This document shows positions 11,285 to 23,346 of a DNA stretch of 64,000 nucleotides, piece after piece (position 1 is the first letter of the stretch; each line of letters begins with the position of its first letter). A program made the position numbers and the translations under genes. Source of the DNA: Pinus tabuliformis (taxonomy: Eukaryota > Streptophyta > Pinopsida > Pinales > Pinaceae); contig CM062820.1 of assembly GCA_031772625.1 (NCBI GenBank), forward strand, positions 1,073,409,369 to 1,073,473,368. Reading direction: 5' to 3'. Under the pieces are notes generated by a model. That model ran no database searches. It was given only the letters and a program-made list of their open reading frames with translations, and was not told where the DNA came from.

Positions 11285-13090
11285 ATGAGCAACTACAAAA
11301 AGGAAGCATCAATCAGGCCACCAATTTTCGACGGGAGCAACTTTGTCTATTGGAAGGTAAGAATCACTGCCTATCTTCAATCTTTTGGTACAAAAGTTTG
11401 GGATATTGTGGAAACATGATACACATTTCCTTCAGAAACTCCTATAGATACGGCTAGTAAAAGGTAGTATGAAACAAATGCAAAGGCTTTCAATACTTTA
11501 TTAGGGAGCCTATCTCAATCAGAATCCGTCAAGGTTATGTAGCTCAAAACCGCAAAAGAAATATGGGACAAGATCGTTCTGAGCTATGAAGGAGATGATC
11601 AGGTAAAACGAGAAAAACTTCAAACTCTCATAATTCAGTATGAAAATCTCAGAATGTACAATGATGAAGGCATGGCTAAATCTTTTCTTCGCATAGATGA
11701 GATTGTTAGTTGTATGAAAAACTTGGGTGAAGAAATAAAAGAAGTTGTTTTGGTTGAAAAAGTTCTAAGATCTTTGTCTCTTAAGTTTGATTCAAAAGTT
11801 TTTTCCATAGAAGAAAAGTAGAATCTATAGAGCCTTACCATGTCACAGCTGCACGAAATCCTAACTGCTTATGAAATGAGAAAAGGTGGACCATCAGATA
11901 GGAGAGAAGCTTCATTCAAAGCCTCAGGAAAAGGAGATTATAGTGACTCAAGACATATGTCGGAAGAAGAGGAAGAGTCAAACTTTGTCAACAACCTTCA
12001 ACGGTGTTTTGGAAGATTCAGAGGTAAGCTCCCTTTCAAAAGTTTTTCTTGTGGAAGAGTCGGTCACTATGCTGCCAAGTGTCCTCATAAAGATAAGCTT
12101 GACAAAGGCAAGGAACTAGTTAGATGGAACAGAAAACAGAATGTAAGTAAGAAAAGTTATTACACACATGAAGATAGTGATGGTCATTCAAATAGCAATG
12201 AAGATGAACAAGATAATGATTACAGACTTTTGATGGCTTTTGAAGATGATGATTTCTTGGATTCTATAGATGAAGAAAGCCTTTATGAAGAAATTTCTAA
12301 ACTCAAAATTTGCTTAGAAGAGAAAAATATGATTATAGATACTATGACTTCCCAACTTGTTGAAATGGAGAAACATAATGAAAAGTTAGAATGTGAAATT
12401 GTGTGGCTTACAAAGGACATTAAGAAAATGAAAGCTCTTAATCTTAGATTTGCTAAAGGATCTGAAACTTTAGATGAGATTATTAAAGTGCAGCGTTCTC
12501 CTCTAATCAAGACAGATCTTGGGTATACCAAAGAAACATCTCAAGCACAGAAACCATCTACTTCAAAAAGTTATCTTGAGGTTGCAAGGAGAAGTGAACA
12601 GGTTAACAATTCTCAGCAAAAGCATAATGCTAATCACCACATAAGTCAGGGACAATTTACCTCAAGAATGAACAAAGACTACTAGGTAAATCGGGGGCAA
12701 TCTACTTCAAGGATGAATAGAAGCTACAACCAACCACAGGTAAATCATTTTGCCTCAAGAATGGATAGAAACTACAATAACTTGGTTGGTAGATTTGATA
12801 ATCGTAGGAGCTTCTTCAATGGTCAATGTTTCTCTTGTCATAAATTTGGTCACAAAGCAGCTGAATGTGTTGCCTACAAGACAATCATGACTAGAGAAGC
12901 TCAAAAACAAAGGAGTATGACTGGGACCATGAACAGGACCTACAATAACTTTGCTGCTCTTGAGAATGAAGTAGAATGTTCTATTTGTAACAATTTCGGT
13001 CATGAAGATTCTGAATGCAGGAGCAGGTTTCGGCAAGCAACTCAGAAGGAGCAAGTTTCATTGGTTCCCAAAACATGGAAAAAGAAATAA
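11285..13090 (+). pseudogene. S gag (capsid, coiled coil, zinc knuckles)
   Basis: The start is ATG 11285 (MSNYKKEASIRPPIFDGSNF), the first ATG after the primer site and typical of copia gag (FDGSNFxYWK). Stops occur at about 11417, 11467, 11538 and 11818, then the frame is open 11840-12685. The capsid part is DUF4219/UBN2-like (KTAKEIWDKI, LSLKFDSKV). A zinc knuckle reads SFSCGRVGHYAAKC: the motif is there, but the Cys two residues earlier in relatives is Ser. A coiled coil covers LEEKNMIIDTMTSQLVEMEK and following heptads (12310-12450). After a stop at 12683, two more knuckles follow: CFSCHKFGHKAAEC (about 12828-12870) and CSICNNFGHEDSEC (about 12978-13020). It would package the RNA in virus-like particles. 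Clearly inactive. Confidence 0.87.
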
Positions 13091-13260
13091 TTGCAACCAA
13101 AAAGATGTGGGATAGCCTTATATACAGAAGGATAGGAAAATCAATGGTACATCAATAGTGGATGCTCAAAACATATGACAGGTGATAAAGATAAACTTCA
13201 GTGATATAGTACCTCAGAAAAGGAAAAGAAGTCTCATTTGTAAATGACACCCCTGCACTC
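13090..13260 (+). pseudogene. S aspartic protease remnant
   Basis: WYINSGCSKHMTGDKDKL at 13142-13198 corresponds to the copia protease active site WxxDSGCSxHMTGD. The catalytic Asp is Asn here (AAT for GAT), which would abolish activity. A stop follows within a few codons. Confidence 0.82.
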
Positions 13261-13479
13261 ATAAAAGGTAAATATTCTATTCTTTTGAAAGAAAAGGTCA
13301 AGGTTGGAAATGTTATGTATGTTTATGGCTTGAAGCATAATTTATTAAGTGTCAGTCCAATGTGTGATCAAGGAAATGAAGTAATATTTCGATCAAATGG
13401 ATGCATTGTTCGTGAGATTGATACATGAGAAACAGAGGCATAAGAACTCCAAATAATTTATATATACTCAAAGGAGTAC

Positions 13480-14757
13480 AACAACAATGCTATCTAAGCA
13501 AGAACGATGAACATTGGCTATGGCATAGAAGATTGGGGAATCTAAGCTACTCACAGATAAGGAAAGCATGCAAATATTAGGAAGTTCGTGATCTACCTAA
13601 CATCAGAATTCCAGACAATACAATATGCAAATCATGTCAATTTGGTAAGCAAACCAGAGCTAATTTCCCTGAGAAGGAAGGATCAGCTAGCAGGCCACTT
13701 GAACTTGTCCATACTAATGTATGTGGTCCATCTAGGAAAAGATCGCCTCGAGGAGAAGAATATTTTATATTATTCATTGATGACATTTCCAGGATGTGTT
13801 GGATAGGAATTATGAAGCATAAAGATGAAGCTTTCGAAAAATTCAAATCATTCAAAGCCTTGGTGGAGAACGAATCAGATCGCAGAATCAAATGCCTCAG
13901 GTCTGATCGGGGAGGAGAATTTACCTCGAATGATTTTTTTGATTTTTGTGAAGAACATGGAATAAGAAGGGAATTATCTACTGTTAGGACTCCTCAGCAA
14001 AATGGAGTAGTAGAAAGGATGAACAGAATGGTTCAAAAAATGGCTCATGCTATGCTTGATCAGTCTAGAACTCCCGCAACCTTCTAGGGTGAAGCCGCAT
14101 TTGCTGCATTTACTATTCTCAACAACACAAATGTCCGGGTAAACAACACTGAGACTCCTCATGAAATTTGGTATGGTAAGACTCCCACGGTAAAATACTT
14201 CAAAATTTTTGGAAGCAAATGCTACATCAAGAAGACTGATGACAATCTTGGCAAGTTTGAACCTAGAGCAGATGAAGGCATTCTCCGTGGTTACTCTCCC
14301 CACAGAAAAGCATACAAGTGTTACAATAAAAGACTTGGAAAAATTGTTGAAAGTATTGATGTAGTGGTTGATGAAGAAGGAAACACTCCTAGGTAGGTAA
14401 AATCTTAAGATTTCAAAGATAATGAGGACTATCCATCAACATCAAATCAGATTCATGAGGAAGAAGAAACCCATGAGGCACCAGAAGAATAGATAAGGAT
14501 AGAAGAAAAGACTCCATCCAAGTACGTTCCGAAGAATCATCCAAAATCTCAAATTTTGGGGCAAAAGGAGGCAGGTGTACAAATAAGAAGAACCATTTCA
14601 GAAGCTTCAAGCTATCTAGCGTTTCTCTCCTCCACTGAACCACAAAATGTAAGAGAGACATGCAAAGATGAATGCTGGGTAAAAGCCATGGAGGAAGAAC
14701 TTGAGCAGATCGAAAAGAATAACACTTGGGAGTTGGTTCCTAGACCAAAATATAAGA
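13480..14757 (+). pseudogene. S integrase
   Basis: The pre-integrase zinc region reads HWLWHRRLGNLSYSQI, then CKSCQFGKQ. The first catalytic position is LVHTNVCGP with Asn instead of Asp (about 13705-13731). The second Asp is in KCLRSDRGGEFTSNDF and the Glu in TPQQNGVVERMNR (13985-14030). The core then runs with a stop at 14086 into GEAAFAAFTILNNT, FKIFGSKCYIKK and a linker with EASSYLAFLSSTEP and WELVPRPKYK at 14730-14757, where C2 begins. Stops also occur near 14394, 14406 and 14491. Confidence 0.87.
14753..14757. repeat. target duplication TAAGA, left of C2
   Basis: TAAGA lies just before the LTR start TGTAGAAATTTTG, and the same five bases follow the right LTR at 21271-21275. Confidence 0.93.
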
Positions 14758-15875
14758 TGTAGAAATTTTGAATAATATGACACTTATTCACAGAGATTAT
14801 CCCGATTATACACTATTACGGAATACATGCACAATACATAACCTCCTCTACGTTGATCATCAATTTAGCAGCATTAAAAACAATGAAACATCAATCACAT
14901 GCACACATTAACACAATATGTAACTCGGGGAAAGCATACAGTTGAAAGCCCCACACTATATATATATTATAATGATAGAGAACATGTAACAATACATAGT
15001 ACAATACTCCTCACAAGTACTTAGTACTATCTCCACCTGTTACACACAAACTAGCTCAGATTTGATGCCTTAAATCTCCTCCACTGTTTGCCTACCTCCA
15101 CTGCGCAATCCTGCAAGAGAATCAATCACTCTTGAAATCGAATTCCTTTGGTTATACTATGCGAGCCTCATGGGCAATCTCCATCCATGCATGTGAAAAT
15201 CTCATGCACAACTATAATCACAACTGATAGCAATCTCAACCTCTAACACCTGTCTCCACTGAACTGTACATGCACTAAGTTAACTGATGTATTCTTTAGT
15301 TGCATTATGAGTTATTAATTAGTAAATTAAGTAATAATTAATTCACACAACTCATCACTAGTGTATTCTTTAGTTAGACTAAAATACAACTAGTTCAACC
15401 AAGTCAAACTGAACAAAACTCCATCAACTCCACAATCAACTCCACCGAAACTCAACCACATGAGTTCTAACTGAAGTCCTGCATGAAATAGCTCAATTGA
15501 CCCACAAGAAAAGCGTATTTCCTTTGGAAAGCTACATGTGCCACATCTGTAGCTCAAACTGAAGTGCTCCAAGAGGATAAGACAATGTTTATAGTCCAAA
15601 TATTATTATGAGACAATAATATTCGATTGTTCTATTTTTAGCCTGACAGTCTAAAAATAGAAACCACCAATATGTATAAAAATAGAATTCCATCTATTTT
15701 TACCAACATGACCAATCATCCACAAATAACATCTTGCAACTCATAGACCATGATCCATATGTCTAAAAATAGACATAGTCTAAAAATAGACTTTGCTCCA
15801 AAAATACCCTGCGGGCCCACTTAGTGAAGGCGACTTCTTTCCACTAAGCTCCATCATCTTGTTGCATTCTCAACA
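14758..15875 (-). repeat. C2 3' LTR
   Basis: 1118 bp, plus strand TGTAGAAATTTTG...CATTCTCAACA. Differences from the 5' LTR are scattered and mostly transitions (for example CACAGAGATTATCCCG against CACAAAGATTATCCTG). The sequence TCTATTTTTAG / CTAAAAATAGA occurs several times in both orientations near 15630-15790, a local inverted-repeat cluster. Confidence 0.93.
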
Positions 15876-15890
15876 CTCCCTCCCAACAAG
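15876..15890 (-). promoter_or_regulatory. C2 polypurine tract
   Basis: Minus strand TTGTTGGGAGGGAG immediately before the TGTTGAGAATGC start of the 3' LTR. Confidence 0.75.
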
Positions 15891-16016
15891 ATATGGATTA
15901 TCAGCAACCCCTATCCTACCTTGGTGGTAATCAAATTTTCTCCTGGTGAGCGCCTTCGTCAAGATATCAGCATCCTGATCCTCCGTTGGAATGTATGAAA
16001 GTAACATGATTCTCCG

Positions 16017-17430
16017 CTACACACAATCTCTGATATGATGGTACTTGATGTCAATGTGCTTAGATCTATCATGAAATACTATATTAGCTGAGAGTTTAAT
16101 GCAACTCTGTTTTTCACAGTAAATCATAGTAGGCTCTAAGTAAGAACCGAACAACCTGACCAGGATCTTCCTCATCCATATAGCCTCGCATGCAGCCAAA
16201 CTTGCTGCCATATACTCGGCCTCTGCTGAACTGAGTGCTATGGATCTCTGCTTCTTGTTGTATCAAGAAACTGCTATCGACCCGATACTGAAGACCCCTC
16301 CTGATGTGCTCTTTCTATCCGTTGGGCTCCCTGCCCAATCTGCATCCGTTAAGCCACATAGCTTCACCTCATCCTCCTGTCTGTACCACAATCCATATCC
16401 CGATGTGCCTCTAAGATAACGCAACACATGCTTGCCTGACTTCCAAAAGAGCTTGGTTGGCTTAACCATAGCTTGTGAAAGCTGGTTAATAGCATAGCAT
16501 ATATCAGGTCGTGTATTGACTAGATACATAAGCGACCCCACCAACAGTCGATAAAGAATGGCATCCACTACTTCTGCCGAAGTAGCATCCTCCTTCCTCC
16601 AACCTCCAGGAAGAGGAGTATCAACAGGCTTGCAGCCATGCATGTTGAACTTCTCCAGTATCTCCTGAGCATACTTACCCTGAGAAACAAATAGTCCATC
16701 ACTGTGCTGCCAGATTTCCAATCCCACGAAATAATGAAGGAGGCCCAAGTCCTTCATCTCAAACTCCTTAGCAAGATCATCCTTGCATGAAAGTATCAAT
16801 AACTCATCACCTATTAGAATTAAATCATCTACATAAAGTACAATGATAAGCAACTTACCCTCCACCACAATCTGGTATAGGTTAGGATCCGCCTCACTCT
16901 TGGAGAATCCAAGTCTAGTGAAATAACTGTCTATCTATGTGTACCAAGCACGTGGTGCTTGTTTCAACCCATACAACCCTCTCTTGAGCCTGCACACATG
17001 CGACTCACTGCTGAAGATCTCGAAACCTTTAGGTTGCTCTATGTACACCTCCTCCTCAATGACTCCATTGAGGAATGCAGTCTTCACATCCATTTGATGA
17101 ATGTGCCATCCCATCTGCATTGAGAGAGCAAGAATCATCCGTATGGAAGAATACCTTGCGACAGGTGCAAAGGTCTCCTCATAATCGATCCCCTCTATCT
17201 GTGAAAAGCCTCGGGCAACAAATCTTGCCTTGTACTTCTCCACACTCCCTTCAGCTGCTTGCTTAACTTTGTAGATCCATCTCGAACCCACCACTAACTT
17301 CCCTTATGGTCTTGGGACAATCTCCCATGCATTGCTTCTGACAAACGAATCATACTCTTCCACCATGGCATCTACCCATGCAGGATCCTCCACAGCTTCC
17401 TCGAAAGAGGATGGCTCAGTAACAGCACAT
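16017..17430 (-). pseudogene. C2 reverse transcriptase and RNase H
   Basis: The RT begins with SRWIYKVKQ (17285-17260), then [48 protein letters not shown] and GLYGLKQAPRAWYT. One stop interrupts at 16933. The catalytic motif LYVDDLILIG is intact (about 16840-16810), followed by KDLGLLHYFVGLEI and the DTPLP region. RNase H shows TDADWAGSPTDRKSTSGG (about 16350-16300), a stop at 16263, then SSAEAEYMAA, IYCEKQSCIKLS and HIDIKYHHIRD at 16110-16020. The Asp in the IYCDN position of relatives is Glu here. Nearly complete but broken by at least two stops. Confidence 0.9.
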
Positions 17431-17513
17431 TTGCTCACAAGAGCCATGTATCCAGTGTACCGATCAGGTGACAGACGTTAAGCTGTAGGTGGTCCTACAA
17501 CCTTCTCTGCATC

Positions 17514-18505
17514 TTAAGCCAGTCGCTCAGCTTCCATCAAGTGCTTTCGCCCTCTAATGGTTGGCGCTACATGAGTGGACTCTTCCACTCCATGAACTTT
17601 GTCCTGTGGCTGATCCACGTCCTGAAGCTCATCCTTAGGAACTAATAGCTCCTCATCTACATGCAAGTGTGGCTCCCTCTCAAGCGAACACTTCATGGCT
17701 TTCTCCTCCTGAAATTTTATATCCCATCACACAACAGTCTTGCCACTATCTGGCAAATACACATGATATTTGTGGGGCATATCAATGTACCCCAAAAATA
17801 TCCCAACCTCTGCGGTCAGCTCCAGCTTCTTCCTGGCATCCTTCGTCACATGCATGTAAACGTTAGAACCAAAAATCCTCAAATGAGAAAGATTAGGCTT
17901 CTTACTAGAATAAGCCTCCTTGGGTGTACTCATGCCAAGTATCCTGTGAGGACAATGATTCCGCACATATACTGTTGTATTGCATGCTTCTGCCCACAAG
18001 TGAAGGGGTAGGACCTGATCATGCAACATCGTCCATGCAACACCCATGATCATTCTATTCTTCCGCTCAGCAACCCTTTTTTGTTGTGGGTTATGGGGAG
18101 CTATGAGTTGTCTTTGAATCCCTTTTGCACTGCAGAAATCCTTGAACTCACTAGAGATGTATTCACCACCATTGTCGCTCCTAAGAGCCTTCACCTTCTT
18201 CCCCGACCCCTTCTCAACTAGTGATTTGAACTCACAGAACTTTGAGTATGTCTCGCTCTTCTTCTGCATGAAGAAGATCTAGCACTTTTGAGAGAAATCA
18301 TCAACAAAGATCACATAATACCTATGTTTTGCTGTCAAAGCTACTGAGAAAGGTCCACACACGTCTGTGTGAATTCTCTCAAGGATCGTCGTGGTGTTAC
18401 TATCCTTCTAGTGAAAGGTGGCTTTCACAAACTTTCCCAAAGTACACCCCTTGCACTAATCTGATTACACAAGAGTGCCTTCAGGAAGCCCTGTAGTGAT
18501 CTGCT
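17514..18505 (-). pseudogene. C2 integrase
   Basis: After the pre-integrase region, HTDVCGPFSVAL (about 18365) and VIFVDDFSQK (about 18310) give the first catalytic Asp, with a stop near 18284. The open part 18269-17727 holds KALRSDNGGEYISSEFKDFC with the second Asp and NPQQKRVAERKNRMI with the Glu; the usual Asn-Gly of the QQNGVAER motif is Lys-Arg. The C-terminal part (HLRIFGSNVYMHV, VGIFLGYI) is normal for copia. The linker to the RT (17696-17514) is acidic and frame-shifted. Confidence 0.87.
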
Positions 18506-19060
18506 ACAGTATCTTCAAGGCTCCATGGTGAAGGTGACCCAATCTCCTGTGCCATAGCTTGCCATCATCCCGGCTCACCAATCCTTCTGCCTTGCATGCC
18601 ATTGCTGCGCAGCCATCTACATGCAACTGATAAAGGTTCCTGACTCGAACACCTATCTTCTGGGTTTCTCCAGTTGTCTTACTGCTTAGGAAAGCCTTTC
18701 CCTCGATGAAAACAACATCATATCCCTTGTCTTCTAACATCGCCACAGAGATAAGGTTCTTCTTCAATCTTGGAACATACATCACTTCCTTCAATACGAA
18801 GGGTTTACCAGACTCCCTCTCAAAGGAAATGGTATTGATACCGGTCGCACTATATCTACCATCATCGCCCATCTCAATGTGCACTCCAAGATCTTTCTCC
18901 TCTAGATTAGAAAACAAATCTCGATCTCTTGTCATGTGAAAAGACGCACCACTATCCAAGAACCATACCGATCCCATCACACTTGATACCAAGCATGTGA
19001 TCAATGAAAAATCAAGCTCAAACTATGAGGCTAGAGCCTCTCCTGCTGCAGATCTAGCAG
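18504..19060 (-). pseudogene. C2 protease and pre-integrase zinc region
   Basis: WFLDSGASFHMTRDRDLF at about 18967-18912 is the copia protease active site with the catalytic Asp intact. It is followed by a normal protease body (LGVHIEMGDDGRY, VLKEVMYVPRLKKNLISV) and by LWHRRLGHLHHGALKIL, the start of the integrase zinc region. A stop precedes it between gag and protease (near 19024), and another follows at 18504. Confidence 0.87.
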
Positions 19061-19079
19061 CTTGCTTATTCTTCTTCTT

Positions 19080-19946
19080 CTACAGACAATTAGTGGCATA
19101 GTGTCCGTGCTGGTGACAATGAAAGCACTTCACCTTGGACATGTTATGCTTCTTGCCTTTCACACCAGAATGAGAAGCTTTATTGTTCTTCCCCTTCTTT
19201 GCTTTGGCAGCCAAAGCACAATTTTCTTCATCAGGTGCCTTTGATGAAGATCTGTCTCTGGTATTCCACCTGATCTCCTCCTGCACAAGATCTGACCAAA
19301 GTCTCTCCCATCCTGGCAATTTATCCCGATCATTGACAGAGTCCTGATAGGAATTCCAACTCTTCAGAATTCCAAGGAGAGCCAAGCTCACCAAGTCCTC
19401 ATCATCGACAGTCACCCCCACACTTCCCAGCTCATATTTGCACTGAGTGAACTTCGTGAGATACTTGGGCATACTGTCTCCCTTCTCGCATTTAATGTTT
19501 ATGAGTTTATCCTTGAGTGCCAGCTTCCTCTGATCGCTCTCTCCCTTCTCGCATTTAATGTTTATGAGTTTATCCTTGAGTGCCAGCTTCCTCTCATCGC
19601 TCTTGCTTTGGAATAGATCTGTCAACGCTTTCCACATCAAGTATGGAGAAGCCTTTCCATGCAGGCTGGAGACAATGTGATCCTTCACGCCCTCCAACAG
19701 AATCCTTCGACACTTTTCTGTCTTATTTTGCCAAGCATCAACCTGCACAGTATCAGTAGGCTTTGGGACATCAGCCTCTATGAACTCCTTCAGCCCATTA
19801 TCATCTAACACCACCTCCATCCTGTCCTTCCATGCAATATAGTTCGAGCTGCCCTCAAGAGCATACTCCAATAGCAATCCATTGAAAGACATTGCCATGT
19901 TGATACCAAGAAAACACTGTTGCAAATTCGAATTCCACCAGCTCAA
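19080..19946 (-). pseudogene. C2 gag with internal 63-bp duplication
   Basis: The frame 19946-19080 is open. It may start at Met 19946 or at the inner MAMSFNGLLLEYALEGSSNY, which looks more like a copia gag start. It contains YIAWKDRMEVVL, SPYLMWKALTDLFQ, and ends with the zinc knuckle CFHCHQHGHYATNC (about 19122-19083). The segment SDERKLALKDKLINIKCEKG is followed at once by a second copy with one changed residue (Gln for Glu), a tandem duplication of 63 bp at about 19477-19602. The stop after the knuckle separates it from the protease. Confidence 0.88.
19477..19602. repeat. 63-bp tandem duplication in C2 gag
   Basis: TCTCCCTTCTCGCATTTAAT begins at 19477 and again at 19540. The two copies are nearly identical, so this is a recent slippage or duplication that keeps the frame (21 residues). 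Confidence 0.9.
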
Positions 19947-20140
19947 AAACTCAACCGCCTCTGATCTAGAATTCGTGAGAACAAATTATTTCTCGTATAG
20001 AGATTGACTGTATGGGCTTTTACCGGATATCTCACCATCCAAAGGAAGGATGAATCCAGAGGCTACCTGGCCCGATTATAGACTCTGCCTGAAGAAATAA
20101 AATGTAAACACTTTCTGAATAATAGATCTGATGATCAACA

Positions 20141-20152
20141 GCTCCGATACCA
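20141..20152 (-). promoter_or_regulatory. C2 primer binding site (tRNA-iMet-like)
   Basis: Minus strand TGGTATCGGAGC directly after the CA end of the 5' LTR. One base differs from the canonical TGGTATCAGAGC. Confidence 0.88.
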
Positions 20153-21270
20153 TGTAGAAATTTTGAATAATATGACACTTATTCACAAAGATTATCCTGA
20201 TTATACACTATTGCGGAATACATTCACAATATATAACCTCCTCTACATTGATCATCAATTTACCAACATTAAAAACAATGAAACATCAATTGCATGCACA
20301 CATTAACACAGTATGTAACCCGGGGAAAGCATGCAGCTGAAAACCCCACACTATCTGTATATTATAATGATAGAGAACATGTAACAATACATAGTACAAT
20401 ACTCCTCACAAGTACTCAGTACTATCTCCACCTGTTACACAAACTAGCTTAGATCTGATGCCTCAAATCTCCTCCACTTTTTCTCCTGCCTCTACTGCGC
20501 AATCTTGCAAGAGCATCAGTCACTCTGTGAAATAGAATTCCTTTGGTTATACTACACAAGCCTCATGGGCAATCTCCATCCATGCATGTGCAAATTTCAT
20601 GCACAACTATAGTCACAACTAATAGCAATCTCAACCTCTAACACCTGTCTCCACTGAACTGTACATGCACTGATTTAACTGATGTATTCTTTAGTTGCAT
20701 TATGAGTTAATAATTAGTGAATTAATTAATAATTAATTCACACAACTCATCACTAGTGTATTATTTAGTTAGACTAAAATACAACTAGTTCAACCAAGTC
20801 AAACTGAACAAAACTCCATCAACTCCACAATCAACTCCACCGAAACTCAACCACATGAGTTCTAACTGAAGTCCTGCATGCAATAGCTCAACTGACCCAC
20901 AAGAAAAGAGTATTTCCTTCTGAGAGCTGCATGTGCCACATCTGTAGCTCAAGTTGCAGTGCTCCAAGAGGATAAGATAATGTTTATAGTCCAAATATTA
21001 TTATGAGACAATAATATTCTACTGTTCTATTTTTAGCCTGGCAGTCTAAAAATAGAAACTGCCCATATGTCTAAAAATAGAAGTCCATCTATTTTTACCA
21101 ACATGACCAATCATCAACAAATAGCATCCTGCAACTCATAGACCATGATCAATATGTCTAAAAATAGACATAGTCTAAAAATAGACTTTGCACCAAAAAT
21201 AGCCTATGGGCCCACTTAGTGAAGGTGACTTCTTTCCACTAAGCTCCATCATCTTGTTGCATTCTCAACA
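20153..21270 (-). repeat. C2 5' LTR
   Basis: 1118 bp, same length as its partner. Minus strand TGTTGAGAATGC...AAATTTCTACA. Followed on the plus strand by the TAAGA duplication. Confidence 0.93.
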
Positions 21271-21275
21271 TAAGA

Positions 21276-22645
21276 ATGTCATAGGAAAAAAATGGATATT
21301 CAAAAATAAGTTGAATGAAAATGGAGATGTGATTAGAAACAAGGTCAGACTTGTTTGCAAAGGGTATGCTCAACAGGAAGGCATAGACTTTGAAGAAACT
21401 TTTGCACCAGTTGCCAGACTAGAGGCCATAAGGATGTTCCTTGCCCTTTCTAGCTTTCATAAGTTCAAAGTATTTCAAATGGACATGAAGTCTGCTTTCT
21501 TGAATGGAAACTTGGATGAAGAAGTATATATTGAACAACCAAATGGGTTTATTCTTGGAAATGATCCAAAACTTGTATGCAGACTCAAAAAGACTCTCTA
21601 TGGCATTAAACAGGCTCCAAGGGTGTGGTATTATCGGTTGGATAAGTACCTCCATCAATGAGGTTTTATAAAAGGATCAAATGATAGCAATCTATATATA
21701 AAAATTGACAATGATAAGTTGCTAATACTTGTTGTGTATGTTGATGATATCATCTTTGGTAGAAATGAAGACATGAGTCAAAATTTTGCCTTGGTGATGC
21801 AGAAAGAGTTTGAAATGTCCATGCTTGGTGAGATCACATATTTTCTTGGTTTACAAGTCCAACAAAACAAGTACGACATTTTTCTATCACAAACCAAGTA
21901 TCTCAAGCAGATCTTGAAGAAATATGGGATGGAGGATTCGAAACCAGTATGTACCCCTATGGTGACAGGATGCAGCCTCAGCTCAAATGATGAATTGGCA
22001 GTAGTACATTAACCAACCTATAGATCCATGATTGGTAGTCTGCTCTATCTAACAGGTACCTGACCAGAAATTATGCATGCAGTGGGAATAGTTGGAAGGT
22101 TTCAGGCAAATCCAAAGGAAACTCATCTTTAGGTAGTTAAGAGAATTTTCAAGTATCTTCAAGGAACTCAAAACTATGGCTTATGGTATCCTAGAGGAAA
22201 AAATCTCACACTTCACACATATACAGATGCAGATTGGGCAGGAAGTGTGGATAATAGAAAAAGCACTAGTGGTGGTGCATTCTTCATGGGTCCTAGATTA
22301 GTATCTTGGTTCAGCAAGAAACAAAGTTCTATTGCATTATGTACAGTTGAAGCAGAATATGTCGCTGCTACATCTTGTTGCACTCAACTCCTTTGGATGC
22401 TGCAAACAATGCATGATATGAAAATCACTTGTACTCCACCTATCTCCATTTTCTGTGATAATGCAAGTGCAATCAATATTTCAAAGAATCCTGTCATGCA
22501 TTCACAGACTAAGCACATACCGATCAAGTATCATTTTCTCCAAGAACAAGTGCTTGAACAAAAGGTCAAATTGGAGTATGTTCCCTCTAAGGAACAAGTT
22601 GCTAATATTCTCACCAAACCTCTACCCAGGGAGACCTTTGAATAA
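21276..22645 (+). pseudogene. S reverse transcriptase and RNase H
   Basis: Continues the S reading frame beyond C2: [77 protein letters not shown] stop follows at 21659. The catalytic motif VVYVDDIIFG is intact (21728-21757). Then GEITYFLGLQVQQNK, a region with stops at 22010 and 22062, and RNase H with YTDADWAGSVDNRKSTSGG (about 22220-22275), VEAEYVAATSCCTQLLWM, IFCDNASAINISKNP and a closing VANILTKPLPRETFE with TAA at 22643. Similar to SIRE-type elements. No envelope-like ORF was found after it. Confidence 0.9.
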
Positions 22646-23346
22646 CTCAGACAAAAGCTAGGGGTAGTTGATGCATCATCTTGCTGTTGAATCTTGTCTA
22701 TTTCAGAGATTTTTGGTTGTACGCGAGTTTCATATGGGATATATGCGTACATATGCTGGTTTATGTGGGTATAGTCGTGTATATCTTAACTTGAAGAAAA
22801 GCAAGGATGAGAAGAGTCCGACAAGGGTCTGTCAGAGACCATCTGGCACAGGTTCAGGGGGAGCATATATTATTGCCATTATCGTAGAAGATCTTGGTTC
22901 AATTCTTTAGTTGTTTTAATTTCAGGAGGAGCAAATGCAGAATGTGAGCATGGATACTGATCTGAATGTTGATTGACAAATGCTGCTGATATTTTGTCTC
23001 TATATTTCTTTTGTCAAGGTCATGTAATGGCCTATCTTGGTTGCCCCACTATGCCTGGGATGGATAATGTAATGTGCTTATTATATCATGTATCCCCTCT
23101 TGGTTTGGAGTCGTATGTATGAGTCTTTAGTGTTAGGAAGGTCAGTTATGATGTATAAAGTCAGATTTCTTTTGTAGAACATCTTCTTGTAGATCTTGCC
23201 TATATCTCAAGGGGGGATTGGATAGCAGAGCAGAGCAGAGATTTCAACATGTACTCAGGGGGAGCATAACCCTTTGCCCTTGATGTCAAAGGGGGAGAAA
23301 AGACTTTGAGTGATTTTGGGTTGCCATCAAGTCCAAAGGGGGAGAT
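22646..23346 (+). other. S 3' non-coding region and polypurine tract
   Basis: No convincing coding sequence between the RNase H stop and the 3' LTR. Several purine-rich runs of the type CAAGGGGGGA, CAGGGGGAGC and AAAGGGGGAGA occur (near 23209, 23259, 23290 and 23336). The last, AAAGGGGGAGAT at 23335-23346, directly precedes the 3' LTR and is the polypurine tract. Multiple upstream G-rich runs are usual in SIRE-type 3' regions. Confidence 0.7.

Larger units (their letters stand above)
14758..21270 (-). mobile_element. Element C2: Ty1/copia retrotransposon inside S
   Basis: LTRs 14758-15875 and 20153-21270, both 1118 bp, target duplication TAAGA. It is on the minus strand: 5' LTR on the right, primer site 20152-20141, gag 19946-19080, protease, integrase, RT and RNase H to 16017, polypurine tract before the left LTR. 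Total 6513 bp. It is the innermost and hence latest insertion of this branch, but it already has stops in each gene and clear LTR divergence. Confidence 0.93.

Noticed and set aside
15630-15790. Cluster of CTAAAAATAGA / TCTATTTTTAG considered as an inserted MITE
   Set aside because: Present at the same place in both C2 LTRs, so it is part of the LTR.
22646-22910. Possible envelope-like ORF downstream of S RNase H, as in SIRE elements
   Set aside because: Only 80 codons without signal peptide or membrane segment. I see no support.
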